Positions 35,282-42,931 of a DNA stretch of 64,000 nt are shown here, piece by piece. A model generated the notes under the pieces. That model made no database searches. It was not told the origin of the DNA and was given only the letters and a program-made list of their open reading frames with translations. Location: assembly GCF_938028775.1 (NCBI RefSeq), contig NZ_CALIZG010000007.1, positions 62,001-126,000 on the forward strand, in the 5' to 3' direction. This stretch comes from Mogibacterium diversum_A (lineage in GTDB: Bacteria > Bacillota > Clostridia > Peptostreptococcales > Anaerovoracaceae). The translations under genes were made by a program, and so were the position numbers. Positions within the stretch are counted from its first letter, which is position 1, and every line of letters begins with the position of its first letter.

Positions 35282-36469
35282 ATGAAAAAAATCGAATTAA
35301 AATACGGATGTAACCCAAATCAAAAGCCAGCTTCTGTGTATATGGAAGACGGGTCAGAGTTACCTTTTGAGGTTTTAAATGGCAAACCTGGATATATTAA
35401 CCTTCTAGATGCTTTAAATGGATGGCAGCTGGTAAGTGAAATAAAGGAGGCGACTGGTAAAGCTGCAGCAGCTTCTTTTAAGCATGTAAGTCCTTCGTCT
35501 GCTGCTGTTGGGAGAGTTATGAGCGATAAGCTTAAAAAAGCTTGCTTTGTAGATGATATCGTTGGCCTAGATGAATCTCCGATTGCAACAGCATATGCGA
35601 GGGCTCGTGGGACTGACCGTATGTCATCATTTGGCGATTTCATTTCTTTGAGTGATACTTGTGACGAAACATGCGCGAAGCTAATTAAGAGAGAAGTTTC
35701 TGATGGTGTAATTGCTCCAGAGTTTACTGACGCAGCACTAGAGGTATTGAAACAGAAGAAAAATGGAAATTATCTGATTCTCAAAGTGAATGAGAAGTTC
35801 AGAGCACCTGAAGTTGAGACAAAGCAGGTATTTGGCGTTACTTTTGAACAGAAGCATAATGATATAAAAATAGACAAGACTTGCCTTAATGATGTAGTGA
35901 CTGAAATAAAGGATATTCCAGAGGATGCTAAGGATGATTTGATAATTGCCTTAATAACACTTAAGTATACACAGTCAAACTCTGTTGCATATGCAGCAGA
36001 TGGTCAGACAATTGGAGTAGGAGCTGGTCAGCAGTCGAGAGTTCACTGCACTCGTCTTGCTGGCTCAAAGGCTGATAATTGGCATCTCAGACAATCTGAA
36101 AAGGTACTCAATCTACCTTTTAAGGAAGGTACAAAGAGACCTAGCAAGGATAACTTTATAGATAGATATATAGCTATGGAAGATACGCCTGAAGCTAGAG
36201 GGGATTTTGACTGGGAGGAATTATTCTCGGAGAAGCCTGAAGTCTTTACAGTTGAAGAAAAAAGACAGATTCTTGATGCGATTACAGGCGTATCAGTAGC
36301 ATCAGATGCATTCTTTCCATTTAGCGATAATATCGACAGAGCTCATGAAAGTGGTGTATCGTATATTGCCCAGCCTGGAGGCTCGACCCGCGATGATCTA
36401 GTTATTGATTCTTGTAACAAGTATGGAATAGCTATGGCGTTTACAGGATTCAGACTGTTTCATCACTAA
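35282..36469 (+). CDS. AICAR formyltransferase, stand-alone (PurH without cyclohydrolase domain)
   Basis: A 395-residue enzyme that formylates AICAR to FAICAR with 10-formyl-tetrahydrofolate. It corresponds to the C-terminal half of PurH: the catalytic Lys-His of FKHVSPSSAAVG, GLDESPIATAYARARGTDRM, and GAGQQSRVHCTRLAG. The N-terminal cyclohydrolase half is absent; a separate PurO-type protein upstream fills that role. The start at ATG 35282 follows GGTGA; an in-frame GTG at 35270 is upstream of that site and is not favoured. Confidence 0.93.
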   Translation: MKKIELKYGCNPNQKPASVYMEDGSELPFEVLNGKPGYINLLDALNGWQLVSEIKEATGKAAAASFKHVSPSSAAVGRVMSDKLKKACFVDDIVGLDESPIATAYARARGTDRMSSFGDFISLSDTCDETCAKLIKREVSDGVIAPEFTDAALEVLKQKKNGNYLILKVNEKFRAPEVETKQVFGVTFEQKHNDIKIDKTCLNDVVTEIKDIPEDAKDDLIIALITLKYTQSNSVAYAADGQTIGVGAGQQSRVHCTRLAGSKADNWHLRQSEKVLNLPFKEGTKRPSKDNFIDRYIAMEDTPEARGDFDWEELFSEKPEVFTVEEKRQILDAITGVSVASDAFFPFSDNIDRAHESGVSYIAQPGGSTRDDLVIDSCNKYGIAMAFTGFRLFHH

Positions 36470-36505
36470 ATTTAATCTTTTTTAATACTAAATTTGGTGA
36501 TTCGG

Positions 36506-36703
36506 ATGATTAAAGAAAAAGCACTTGTTACGCTAAAGAATGATATAGAGGTAGAATATCCGTTTTCGGATGATTTACCCATGATCTTCTTAGGTGAAAT
36601 CTCTAATATGCCGGAGCATGGAATCTTTATCGGAAGGTCTGGAAAAAGCTATTTTGGATATCATATAGATAGCTTTAGAGAACTTAACGAGGAAGAAATA
36701 TGA
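36506..36703 (+). CDS. Small hypothetical protein
   Basis: A 65-residue soluble protein I do not recognise. It is mixed alpha/beta with several acidic patches and a central FLGEISNMPEHGIFIGRSGKSYFGYH segment read in two parts. GGTGAT precedes ATG 36506 with the same spacing as in the gene before. Its stop overlaps the start of the next gene (ATGA), so the two are a pair. Confidence 0.6.
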   Translation: MIKEKALVTLKNDIEVEYPFSDDLPMIFLGEISNMPEHGIFIGRSGKSYFGYHIDSFRELNEEEI

Positions 36704-37545
36704 ATCATTTGATAGCATATCCTTTGACTTGGGATGATATTGAACTAAGAGCAAATAATACTGTTGGAATATATAAGATAAAGAATAAAATCGCAGTGCT
36801 TAGCTGTGTATCTTATACTGCTCATGTAGATGATTCAAAAGATTATATGCAGGGATTTATACTTACAAATTTTTCTACTGATTTTACGAATCATGGACAG
36901 ATTCGTCTTATGGATCTAGACGACATATCGGCTCTCGATTGCGAGCTTAACGAGAAAGATGGGAGATTCATAATTAATACAAAGAAATATAAGGGATATC
37001 GCAAGTCCTTAGAAAAGTTGATAGAAGTCACTGATGAAGAACTAAAAGTGATAGGGGATGCGCCTACCCCTTTAGATAATATCTATAGTGACGGCAAGGT
37101 ATATTGCTTCGGAAATATAGAGGTTTATATGCATTCAGCCTTTATAATGGCATGTCGGGAGGCTGATTCAGGTAAAGTTATTTGGAAGACTAAACTGGGT
37201 GCATATCTTTATACAGATGTTGATGAGAAAGATGGTATATTGTATTTCGGAACGGATGGAATGGGCGGAAAGTTCTTTGCTGTGAACTTGTCTGATGGAA
37301 GTATAAAGTATAGCTATAACACAAAGGGAACATCTAATTTTCTATATTACAAAGATTATGTACTTCTGTCGAATGAGAAAAACAAACCTGTTTTGATAAA
37401 TAGAAATGACGGTACCCTATATAAGAAGCTCGAGTTTGATAAATTCGAAATAACAGTATATCAGCAAATGATAATAGATAATGATAAGCTTTATGCTATT
37501 GCGGCAAAGGGAAACACAGCCTATGCTGTGTGCACGGATCTATAG
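36700..37545 (+). CDS. Beta-propeller-like (PQQ-repeat type) protein, function unknown
   Basis: A 281-residue protein with no signal peptide. The C-terminal half carries three or more blade-like repeats in which a W or aromatic is followed by a turn, for example SGKVIWKTKLGAYLYTDV, DGILYFGTDGMGGKFFAV, DGSIKYSYNTKG and NDGTLYKKLEF. These resemble PQQ/WD-like beta-propeller blades, though too few for a full propeller unless the N-terminal half contributes more. Coupled to the 65-residue gene by a four-base overlap. Function cannot be inferred. Confidence 0.6.
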   Translation: MNHLIAYPLTWDDIELRANNTVGIYKIKNKIAVLSCVSYTAHVDDSKDYMQGFILTNFSTDFTNHGQIRLMDLDDISALDCELNEKDGRFIINTKKYKGYRKSLEKLIEVTDEELKVIGDAPTPLDNIYSDGKVYCFGNIEVYMHSAFIMACREADSGKVIWKTKLGAYLYTDVDEKDGILYFGTDGMGGKFFAVNLSDGSIKYSYNTKGTSNFLYYKDYVLLSNEKNKPVLINRNDGTLYKKLEFDKFEITVYQQMIIDNDKLYAIAAKGNTAYAVCTDL

Positions 37546-37574
37546 TAAGTATTGAAATTTATATTTTATATAAA

Positions 37575-37749
37575 ACAAGTTTGAAAACATCAAAATTCCT
37601 GAGCATAGCAGTTATACCTCACATAGAGCTGGCGGCTTTGATTATAAGAAAAGGCATATGAAGGTAATAAATTCATATTAGAAGAAGGTAGAGTTTATTG
37701 CGATGCTTACCTTGGAGTAATGAATGCCTGGGGGAATGAAAGGAGTAAT
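37575..37749 (+). pseudogene. Decayed gene fragment with a probable 1-base deletion
   Basis: Between two intact genes a protein-like frame reads IPEHSSYTSHRAGGFDYKK and then breaks in an A-run at about 37646-37652. Adding one A restores an open frame that continues KAYEGNKFILEEGRVYCDAYLGVMN directly into the next gene. No start codon or binding site serves the fragment. I read it as the remnant of a gene or an N-terminal extension lost by frameshift. The family is not recognised with confidence. Confidence 0.35.
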
Positions 37750-38469
37750 ATGGAAAAGCTGCAACCATCAATTGAATGGAAGAAAAGGTATGAAGCGGTC
37801 AAGAACCAGCTTACATCACCGGTAAACTATGCAAAGTGCTTTGACATGAAGGAAATTCAGGGCAAGGAGGTATTCATTTTGGATATGGGTGAAATTGAAT
37901 TTCCTACAGGAGACATACTCGTAAGGGATCCATTAGTATGGCTAAACAGAGATGAAAAAGCATATTTAACATCTGTGCCGAGGGGAAAATATAGAATTGA
38001 AACGTTAGTTGTAAAATTAGAAGAAGATCACTACAGGTACGCACTAAGCAGAGTGAGATTTACAGAAAGCGTCCCGAAGATTTATTACGAGGCACTTAAG
38101 GGTGATGAAAACCTAGATGATGTAGATGGTGATAGCATATTTGGATTTAATGTAGATGCTGGTCTTGCAACTATAGTTGATGTAGCGACAAGGAACGCAT
38201 ACTGTGATTTTAAAGATAAATGGTATGCAGAGAATCCTGACAAGAATATATATGATGATTTTTTTGCTGAGGTTTTTGCAAAGAATGCTGAGGACAATCC
38301 AGATTATCAAAGAGAGGGTGGAGACTGGATAAACTTTAAAATACCAAATTCAGAACTCTCAATTCCCATGATACAATCAGGATTTGGGGACGGAAGATAT
38401 CCTGTCTATTTTGGTTATGACGAAAACGGAAAGCTTTGTGATTTAGTTGTTGAATATATATATATTTAG
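37750..38469 (+). CDS. DUF4241 domain-containing protein
   Basis: A 239-residue soluble protein. GEIEFPTGDILVRDPLVWL, PRGKYRIETLVVK, ALSRVRFTES and FNVDAGLATIVDV match the order of blocks in DUF4241 proteins, whose function is unknown. AAAGGAG lies six bases before ATG 37750. An in-frame ATG at 37720 has no binding site and belongs to the upstream remnant. The stop is 16 bases before the LysR regulator gene. Confidence 0.75.
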   Translation: MEKLQPSIEWKKRYEAVKNQLTSPVNYAKCFDMKEIQGKEVFILDMGEIEFPTGDILVRDPLVWLNRDEKAYLTSVPRGKYRIETLVVKLEEDHYRYALSRVRFTESVPKIYYEALKGDENLDDVDGDSIFGFNVDAGLATIVDVATRNAYCDFKDKWYAENPDKNIYDDFFAEVFAKNAEDNPDYQREGGDWINFKIPNSELSIPMIQSGFGDGRYPVYFGYDENGKLCDLVVEYIYI

Positions 38470-38485
38470 CATAATGAGGTGTATT

Positions 38486-39370
38486 ATGAATGACCTTCAA
38501 ATAGATTATTTTATGGCCGTAGCCACTAATTCGAGCTTTACCAAGACATCGGAAGAACTCTTTGTATCACAGCCTGCAATTTCCAAGCAAATTGCACTTC
38601 TAGAAAGAGAGCTTGGGGTTAAGCTATTTATTAGAAATAATAGGAGAACAGAACTTACAGAGGCTGGTAAGAGATATTTTGATTTTTTTAGCCGATACAA
38701 GACTGAAATGGGCAATATTAAACACGAAGTATCTGAATTAGATGGCATTACTGCTCAGACAATAACCATCGGGATACTTGAAGGTTGGGATTTTGCATCA
38801 TGGCTTACTAACGCTATAAAAAAGTATAGAGATTCACATGGTTATGTAGATATATTGATTAATTATGTCGGTGCCAAGGAAGTATCAACGCTGCTCCTTA
38901 CGGATGAGATTGACATTGCAATTTCGCTAAAAAATACTTTTGACACATTCGCAGAGATAGAATCTCGGAATATACTCGAAACCAGAAAGAAACTCGTATA
39001 TAACAAGCAAAATATGTTAGCTATGAAAGGAAATCTAAGTCCAACAGATTTTGCTAATGAAAAATTTTTTGCGCCCTGGAGCATCATGGATGATACAGTT
39101 ACAAAGAGTATTAACATGTATATGCAGCCATATGGCATCAGGCCAAAGATTCAGTTCGTAAATAATTTCGAATCGATGATTAATTGTGTAAGATATAACC
39201 TTGGTGTTGCAATTTGCGATGAATTTACGGGATATCTCAATGATAAGAATTTAGAATCAATTGATTTACAGGAAAAAGAATTTATCTGTGCTGGAATGAT
39301 TAAGAACAGCACTAATGATGAGGTTAGGGAATTATATGATCTGATTATAACTTATTCTGCTGATTCATAA
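38486..39370 (+). CDS. LysR family transcriptional regulator
   Basis: A 294-residue regulator with an N-terminal winged helix (residues 1-60: FMAVATNSSFTKTSEELFVS, then QPAISKQIALLERELGVKLF) and a C-terminal effector-binding domain of periplasmic-binding fold. The effector is unknown. GAGGTG precedes ATG 38486. LysR proteins usually control a divergent neighbour; here both neighbours run the same way, so the target may be itself or the membrane gene group downstream. Confidence 0.93.
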   Translation: MNDLQIDYFMAVATNSSFTKTSEELFVSQPAISKQIALLERELGVKLFIRNNRRTELTEAGKRYFDFFSRYKTEMGNIKHEVSELDGITAQTITIGILEGWDFASWLTNAIKKYRDSHGYVDILINYVGAKEVSTLLLTDEIDIAISLKNTFDTFAEIESRNILETRKKLVYNKQNMLAMKGNLSPTDFANEKFFAPWSIMDDTVTKSINMYMQPYGIRPKIQFVNNFESMINCVRYNLGVAICDEFTGYLNDKNLESIDLQEKEFICAGMIKNSTNDEVRELYDLIITYSADS

Positions 39371-39415
39371 CAACGCGGTTATGTAGAGCATACCTAATAT
39401 TCAATTATACAAAGG

Positions 39416-39462
39416 GACCTTGTTTGTTTAAAATATAGACAAACAAGGTCGTTTCGATTTTA
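39416..39462 (+). terminator. Intrinsic terminator of the lysR gene
   Basis: GACCTTGTTTGT (39416-39427) pairs perfectly with ACAAACAAGGTC (39439-39450), followed by GTTTCGATTTT. Confidence 0.8.
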
Positions 39463-39510
39463 ACGATTTTGAGCTATGAATTGTTTTTATTATGGATGGA
39501 GGGTATTACA

Positions 39511-39960
39511 ATGCCAAAGAGTAAGAAACTAACTGCAGTATATGCACTCATTATGGATTTACCACTCAGCATCGTTGTTACTATGGTAGCACTTGCACTA
39601 GGTGGTAATCTGACAATCGAAAGATTTATTCCGAGCTTCTGCTTAGCTTATGTACTTACATTTTTTATTAATTTTCTGCCTGTTGGTATGATAGGTTTTA
39701 AATTCGCAAGTAAATACGCAGAAGATAATACATTCAAGTTTGGACTTCTTGCAAATGTTGTCATAGCTTTTTTCTTTGTAGTTATCTTGGATTTAGTGAT
39801 GACAGCTTTTGGTGTGTTCATAGCTGGTAATGGAACGATGAATGACTATTTGTTTGCTGTTGTTGCTGGCTTTATACCATGTTATATTCCAACACTAATT
39901 ATAGCGATGATATGGTATCCCGTAGCAGACAAGGCTTCAAGAGCAATTTGTCATGAATAA
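39511..39960 (+). CDS. DUF2798-like small membrane protein
   Basis: A 149-residue protein with four predicted membrane helices (about 7-30, 38-60, 72-95 and 113-135) and short polar ends. The layout and the LPLSIVVTMVAL and FLPVGMIGFKFA segments resemble DUF2798 proteins, of unknown function. GGAGGG precedes ATG 39511. It starts a three-gene run with the next two genes. Confidence 0.6.
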   Translation: MPKSKKLTAVYALIMDLPLSIVVTMVALALGGNLTIERFIPSFCLAYVLTFFINFLPVGMIGFKFASKYAEDNTFKFGLLANVVIAFFFVVILDLVMTAFGVFIAGNGTMNDYLFAVVAGFIPCYIPTLIIAMIWYPVADKASRAICHE

Positions 39961-39975
39961 ATAGGAGGTGTTAGT

Positions 39976-40848
39976 ATGAATAGACCAGAATTCTATCCAG
40001 TCAGGAGTCTAATATACGTTGATCTTGCCCATGAGGATTATAGGATAAAGCTTGAAAATTGGTTATACAGGTATCATATTCCAGATAGCATTTCGCAATT
40101 TGGGCCGTATGTGTCAAAGTATGCATTTTATCAGGCTCTTCCGACACCTCCAGGTGGTGAAAGATTTGGTACTGTAAGAATGCAGATGACAGAGCACTAC
40201 TGGCTAGCAAATCCAAATGATATTAGAAATTTCGTACATCATAAGGCACTGACAGAGTATTTTCCTAAGGATGTACTAATATGGCAAAATAATATGCCTG
40301 ATGAGGGGAACTCTCATAAAATTAATAAATCCGAAGAGGTTAATTTTGAAGGTGATGATGCGAGAGCTACAAAAGGGAGCGAAGAATTAGGAACAGTTCC
40401 ATTTATATTTGCATTTATCCCGGTATGGTGGGAAGAAGATTTCAAGGGTGAAGGCAGAACTGTTGAAGATGGACCAAACTATAGATGGCAGTTTATGGTT
40501 CATTACCCTGAGGGTGTTACTCTTGAAGAAGGAGATAAGTGGCTTAAGGAAGAATTCTTACCAGCCTATACAGAACAGGATGAAGTAATTAGATGTTTAT
40601 CTAGCAAGATAATAAAGGAAATAAATGGCTGTGATTTTGATCGCGTTGTTGAAATGTGGTTCCCATGTCAGTCCGCGTGGGTAGCAGCGACAGAAAAGGC
40701 TGCTAAAAAAGTAAAAAAGCCATCCTGGGCTGAGACTACGGATTTCCCATACCTCAAAAAGTCATATGGAATCTCGGGAATTTTCTTATCAGATATAGCA
40801 AGATCAGATAATATGACTGGTTATCATGGTTATATTACAATGAGGTAA
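39976..40848 (+). CDS. Two-repeat EthD-like (dimeric alpha/beta barrel) protein, unknown
   Basis: A 290-residue soluble protein. The N-terminal half (about 8-95: SLIYVDLAHEDYRIKLENWL to RMQMTEHYWL) and the C-terminal half (about 165-245: QFMVHYPEGVTLEEGDKWLK to VVEMWFPCQSAW) look like two copies of a ferredoxin-like beta-alpha-beta unit, as in EthD-type proteins that bind aromatic or polyketide ligands. This fold assignment is inferred from pattern only. A strong TAGGAGGTG precedes it; it is 15 bases after the DUF2798-like gene. Confidence 0.5.
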   Translation: MNRPEFYPVRSLIYVDLAHEDYRIKLENWLYRYHIPDSISQFGPYVSKYAFYQALPTPPGGERFGTVRMQMTEHYWLANPNDIRNFVHHKALTEYFPKDVLIWQNNMPDEGNSHKINKSEEVNFEGDDARATKGSEELGTVPFIFAFIPVWWEEDFKGEGRTVEDGPNYRWQFMVHYPEGVTLEEGDKWLKEEFLPAYTEQDEVIRCLSSKIIKEINGCDFDRVVEMWFPCQSAWVAATEKAAKKVKKPSWAETTDFPYLKKSYGISGIFLSDIARSDNMTGYHGYITMR

Positions 40849-40861
40849 GAACGGAACTAAT

Positions 40862-41389
40862 ATGAGTAGAAGGGAAAACCTTAATCGCGACGGCAGCAAG
40901 GGTAAGTATAAAGAGGTGCTTACCCTTGCTCTCTTAGTTGGAATTCTTCCTCCAACATGGGCAGTAATAAGCCCATATATAGGAGTTCACGTTGGACCTA
41001 TAGCACTTATAGCTGCCGGCATATATGGTGCAAATGGCAATAAGTCCGAAGACTCCTTTAAAATAGCTGCCGGATATATCGCTGGAGATATATGGTCATT
41101 AATTGCTACAATCGTAATGCAAAAATCACCAATTAACGCGAATATTACACTTTGGTCTACTTTATTTATACTGGGATTTATTGCAGTCATAATATCTGCA
41201 AAGTTCCCCAGTTTGGTATATCTGCCAAGCTTTCTAGCAGGATGGGCGATAGCGATGTTATCGATGAATCTAGATTCAACAACTCCATTAATAAGGATGA
41301 CAATTGAAATCGGAGTAGCGATGGTTGTGGGTGTCTATTACGTCGGGGCTTTGATAGATAAGATACATAAGATGGTAAATAATAAATAG
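40862..41389 (+). CDS. DUF1097 family membrane protein
   Basis: A 175-residue protein with about five membrane helices after a basic 17-residue N-terminus. LPPTWAVISPYIGVHVGPIA and the FLAGWAIAML region suggest the DUF1097 family, small inner-membrane proteins without a known function. It is 13 bases after the EthD-like gene with a weak binding site, so it is probably the last gene of that operon. Confidence 0.65.
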   Translation: MSRRENLNRDGSKGKYKEVLTLALLVGILPPTWAVISPYIGVHVGPIALIAAGIYGANGNKSEDSFKIAAGYIAGDIWSLIATIVMQKSPINANITLWSTLFILGFIAVIISAKFPSLVYLPSFLAGWAIAMLSMNLDSTTPLIRMTIEIGVAMVVGVYYVGALIDKIHKMVNNK

Positions 41390-41481
41390 AGATAATAAGT
41401 GAGAATTTTAGTCAATAATGACTATGAGATGCTTCGTAATATAATAAATGTTTCTGTATTGATATGTTGTGAATGATAAGG

Positions 41482-41520
41482 AAACTCCCTGAATGATTTA
41501 GTTTAGGTAGTTTTTTATTA
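41482..41520 (+). terminator. Intrinsic terminator of the DUF2798/EthD/DUF1097 operon
   Basis: AAACTCCCTGAA (41482-41493) pairs with TTTAGGTAGTTT (41502-41513) with one mismatch, followed by TTTTTTATT. Confidence 0.7.
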
Positions 41521-41807
41521 AAAAAATAATTAAAAGACATTTAAAAAATATAAAGGTATTATCACAGTGAAGCAAATAAGTATCGATGGGGACATGAATC
41601 TAATGAGATACAACTATTCCTAAAATCATAATTTTGGGAATAGTTATAAAACAAGAAATATGGCTGCCACGGAGGCAGCCTCGTAAATGGAGCTTTATGT
41701 ATTTGACAACAAGTGATGTAACACTGTACCAATACCTATGTAATAATAAGGAATATATACTCTGTATTCGAATATCTACCGTAACACGGAGGGGTCATAT
41801 ACCCTTA
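41521..41807. other. Hairpin-rich intergenic region, possible structured RNA
   Basis: No credible gene lies here. Three inverted repeats follow in a row: GTATC/GATAC (about 41581-41610), AACTATTCCTAAAAT with its complement (41612-41626 and 41631-41645), and GGCTGCC/GGCAGCC (41662-41668 and 41674-41680). None is followed by a T-tract on the plus strand. A TTGACA box at 41703 has no good -10 partner. It could be a small RNA, a decayed element, or simply spacer between convergent operons. Confidence 0.3.
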
Positions 41808-41832
41808 TCTCATAAAAAACGCCTCTAAGGCG
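41808..41832 (-). terminator. Intrinsic terminator of the LysM gene
   Basis: On the minus strand CGCCT-TAG-AGGCG is followed by TTTTTT. Confidence 0.75.
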
Positions 41833-41851
41833 AAATTTTGGCCTCGCTTTT

Positions 41852-42154
41852 TTACGACTCTACTGGAACTAGAATAGTATCTCCTGTTTTTACATCAGAA
41901 GCAGATATACCATTAAGTTCACATATCTTGTTAACTGTGCTGCGAGGATCAACGTACTTGCCACTATACTTATTAGCAATAGACCAAAGTGTATCGTTCT
42001 GTTTAACTTCAACTTGTCTATATGTATCTGAAGTACCAGCTTCAGTTGTAGCGAAACCTAGTAAGCTGTACACGAGCATAGTCATGCTTAATACTGTTAC
42101 TAGGACAAATATAAAAAATCTAACTGGCGAAACGATTTTGTATTTCTTTTTCAT
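41852..42154 (-). CDS. YneA-like SOS cell-division inhibitor (membrane anchor plus LysM)
   Basis: A 100-residue protein with a basic start, one membrane helix (about 11-34) and a LysM domain outside (about 46-97: VEVKQNDTLWSIANKYSGK to KTGDTILVPV). This size and order match YneA, which blocks division after DNA damage in Bacillus. The match is supported by two LexA-type boxes around its promoter. In Bacillus yneA is divergent from lexA; no lexA is seen here. GGAGGTAATC precedes the ATG. Confidence 0.8.
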   Translation of the reverse strand: MKKKYKIVSPVRFFIFVLVTVLSMTMLVYSLLGFATTEAGTSDTYRQVEVKQNDTLWSIANKYSGKYVDPRSTVNKICELNGISASDVKTGDTILVPVES

Positions 42155-42223
42155 AATGATTACCTCCGTATATATGATACTAATAGCTTATAGCTATGGT
42201 ATTAACTATCAATGAATTAAAAA

Positions 42224-42235
42224 GAACAAATGTTC
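42224..42235 (-). promoter_or_regulatory. LexA operator downstream of the yneA-like promoter
   Basis: GAACAAATGTTC is a perfect GAAC-N4-GTTC inverted repeat (AGAACAAATGTTCT with flanks). It lies about 15 bases after the -10 box, in the early transcribed region. Confidence 0.8.
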
Positions 42236-42250
42236 TATTTGGATGTTCAT

Positions 42251-42279
42251 AGTATAACCCCTTACATATTTAAAGTCAA
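42251..42279 (-). promoter_or_regulatory. Promoter of the yneA-like gene
   Basis: On the minus strand TTGACT (42274-42279), 17-base spacer and TATACT (42251-42256). Confidence 0.75.
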
Positions 42280-42288
42280 TAAGAAAAA

Positions 42289-42300
42289 GAACAAATGTTT
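42289..42300 (-). promoter_or_regulatory. Second LexA-type box upstream of the -35 region
   Basis: GAACAAATGTTT differs from the perfect box by one base. It ends nine bases upstream of the -35 box, so the two boxes flank the promoter. Confidence 0.6.
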
Positions 42301-42345
42301 GAAAAAATATAAAAAGATGCTGTAATTCTGTATTTACAGCATCTT
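42301..42345 (-). terminator. Intrinsic terminator of the ybaK operon
   Basis: AAGATGCTGTAA (42314-42325) pairs with TTACAGCATCTT (42334-42345); on the minus strand TTTATATTTTTTC follows. Its T-tract touches the second LexA-type box. Confidence 0.85.
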
Positions 42346-42439
42346 AAGGATGATAAGTTGTTCGAAATATTAATAGTTTTTTCTTGTTTTATTGCTTGGA
42401 AAGAATAGATATGGTAGGTATTGTATGAGTTTTAGATGA

Positions 42440-42928
42440 CTATGCTGTTATATCTGCAAAAGACGCATCAATAAACTCAGCTAGTTTTTCTCCATTAATT
42501 ATTATCTGGGCTCCCCTCTTTCCTGCCGAGATATATATATGATCATATAGTATTGCAGTTTCATCGATGAAGGTCGGAAAATGTTTTTTCATTCCTATTG
42601 GAGAGCACCCACCTCTAACATAGCCTGTTAGCGGAAGTAGCTCTTTTACATGAATCATCTCTATCTTCTTTGCACCTGCTACAGACGCTGCTTTTTTAAG
42701 ATTTAACTCAGATGCAACTGGAATTACAAATACGAAATATTCTCCAGTATTTGAATGAGTTACCAATGTTTTAAAAATTTCTTCTTCAGATATTCCTAGT
42801 GCTGCAGCAACATGCTCTCCAGAGAGATCAGATTCATCATAATCATACTCACTTATATCATGGTCAATACCAGCGCTATCTAGCTGCCTCATCGCATTAG
42901 TTTTTTCAATTTTTTCTTTTTTAGCCAT
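42440..42928 (-). CDS. ybaK: YbaK/EbsC-type aminoacyl-tRNA deacylase
   Basis: A 162-residue trans-editing enzyme, probably removing Cys from mis-charged tRNA(Pro). It shows KTNAMRQLDSAGI at the start, EEIFKTLVTHS with the conserved Lys, and GYVRGGCSPIGMKK and SAGKRGAQI, all typical of the family. AGAGG precedes the ATG. It is the last gene of a long minus-strand run, with a terminator behind it. Confidence 0.93.
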   Translation of the reverse strand: MAKKEKIEKTNAMRQLDSAGIDHDISEYDYDESDLSGEHVAAALGISEEEIFKTLVTHSNTGEYFVFVIPVASELNLKKAASVAGAKKIEMIHVKELLPLTGYVRGGCSPIGMKKHFPTFIDETAILYDHIYISAGKRGAQIIINGEKLAEFIDASFADITA

Positions 42929-42931
42929 AAT

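Noticed and set aside
41634..41828. A 64-codon plus-strand frame in the convergent gap
   Set aside because: It starts at TTG without a binding site, lies across several hairpins and the LysM-gene terminator, and has an unlikely composition.
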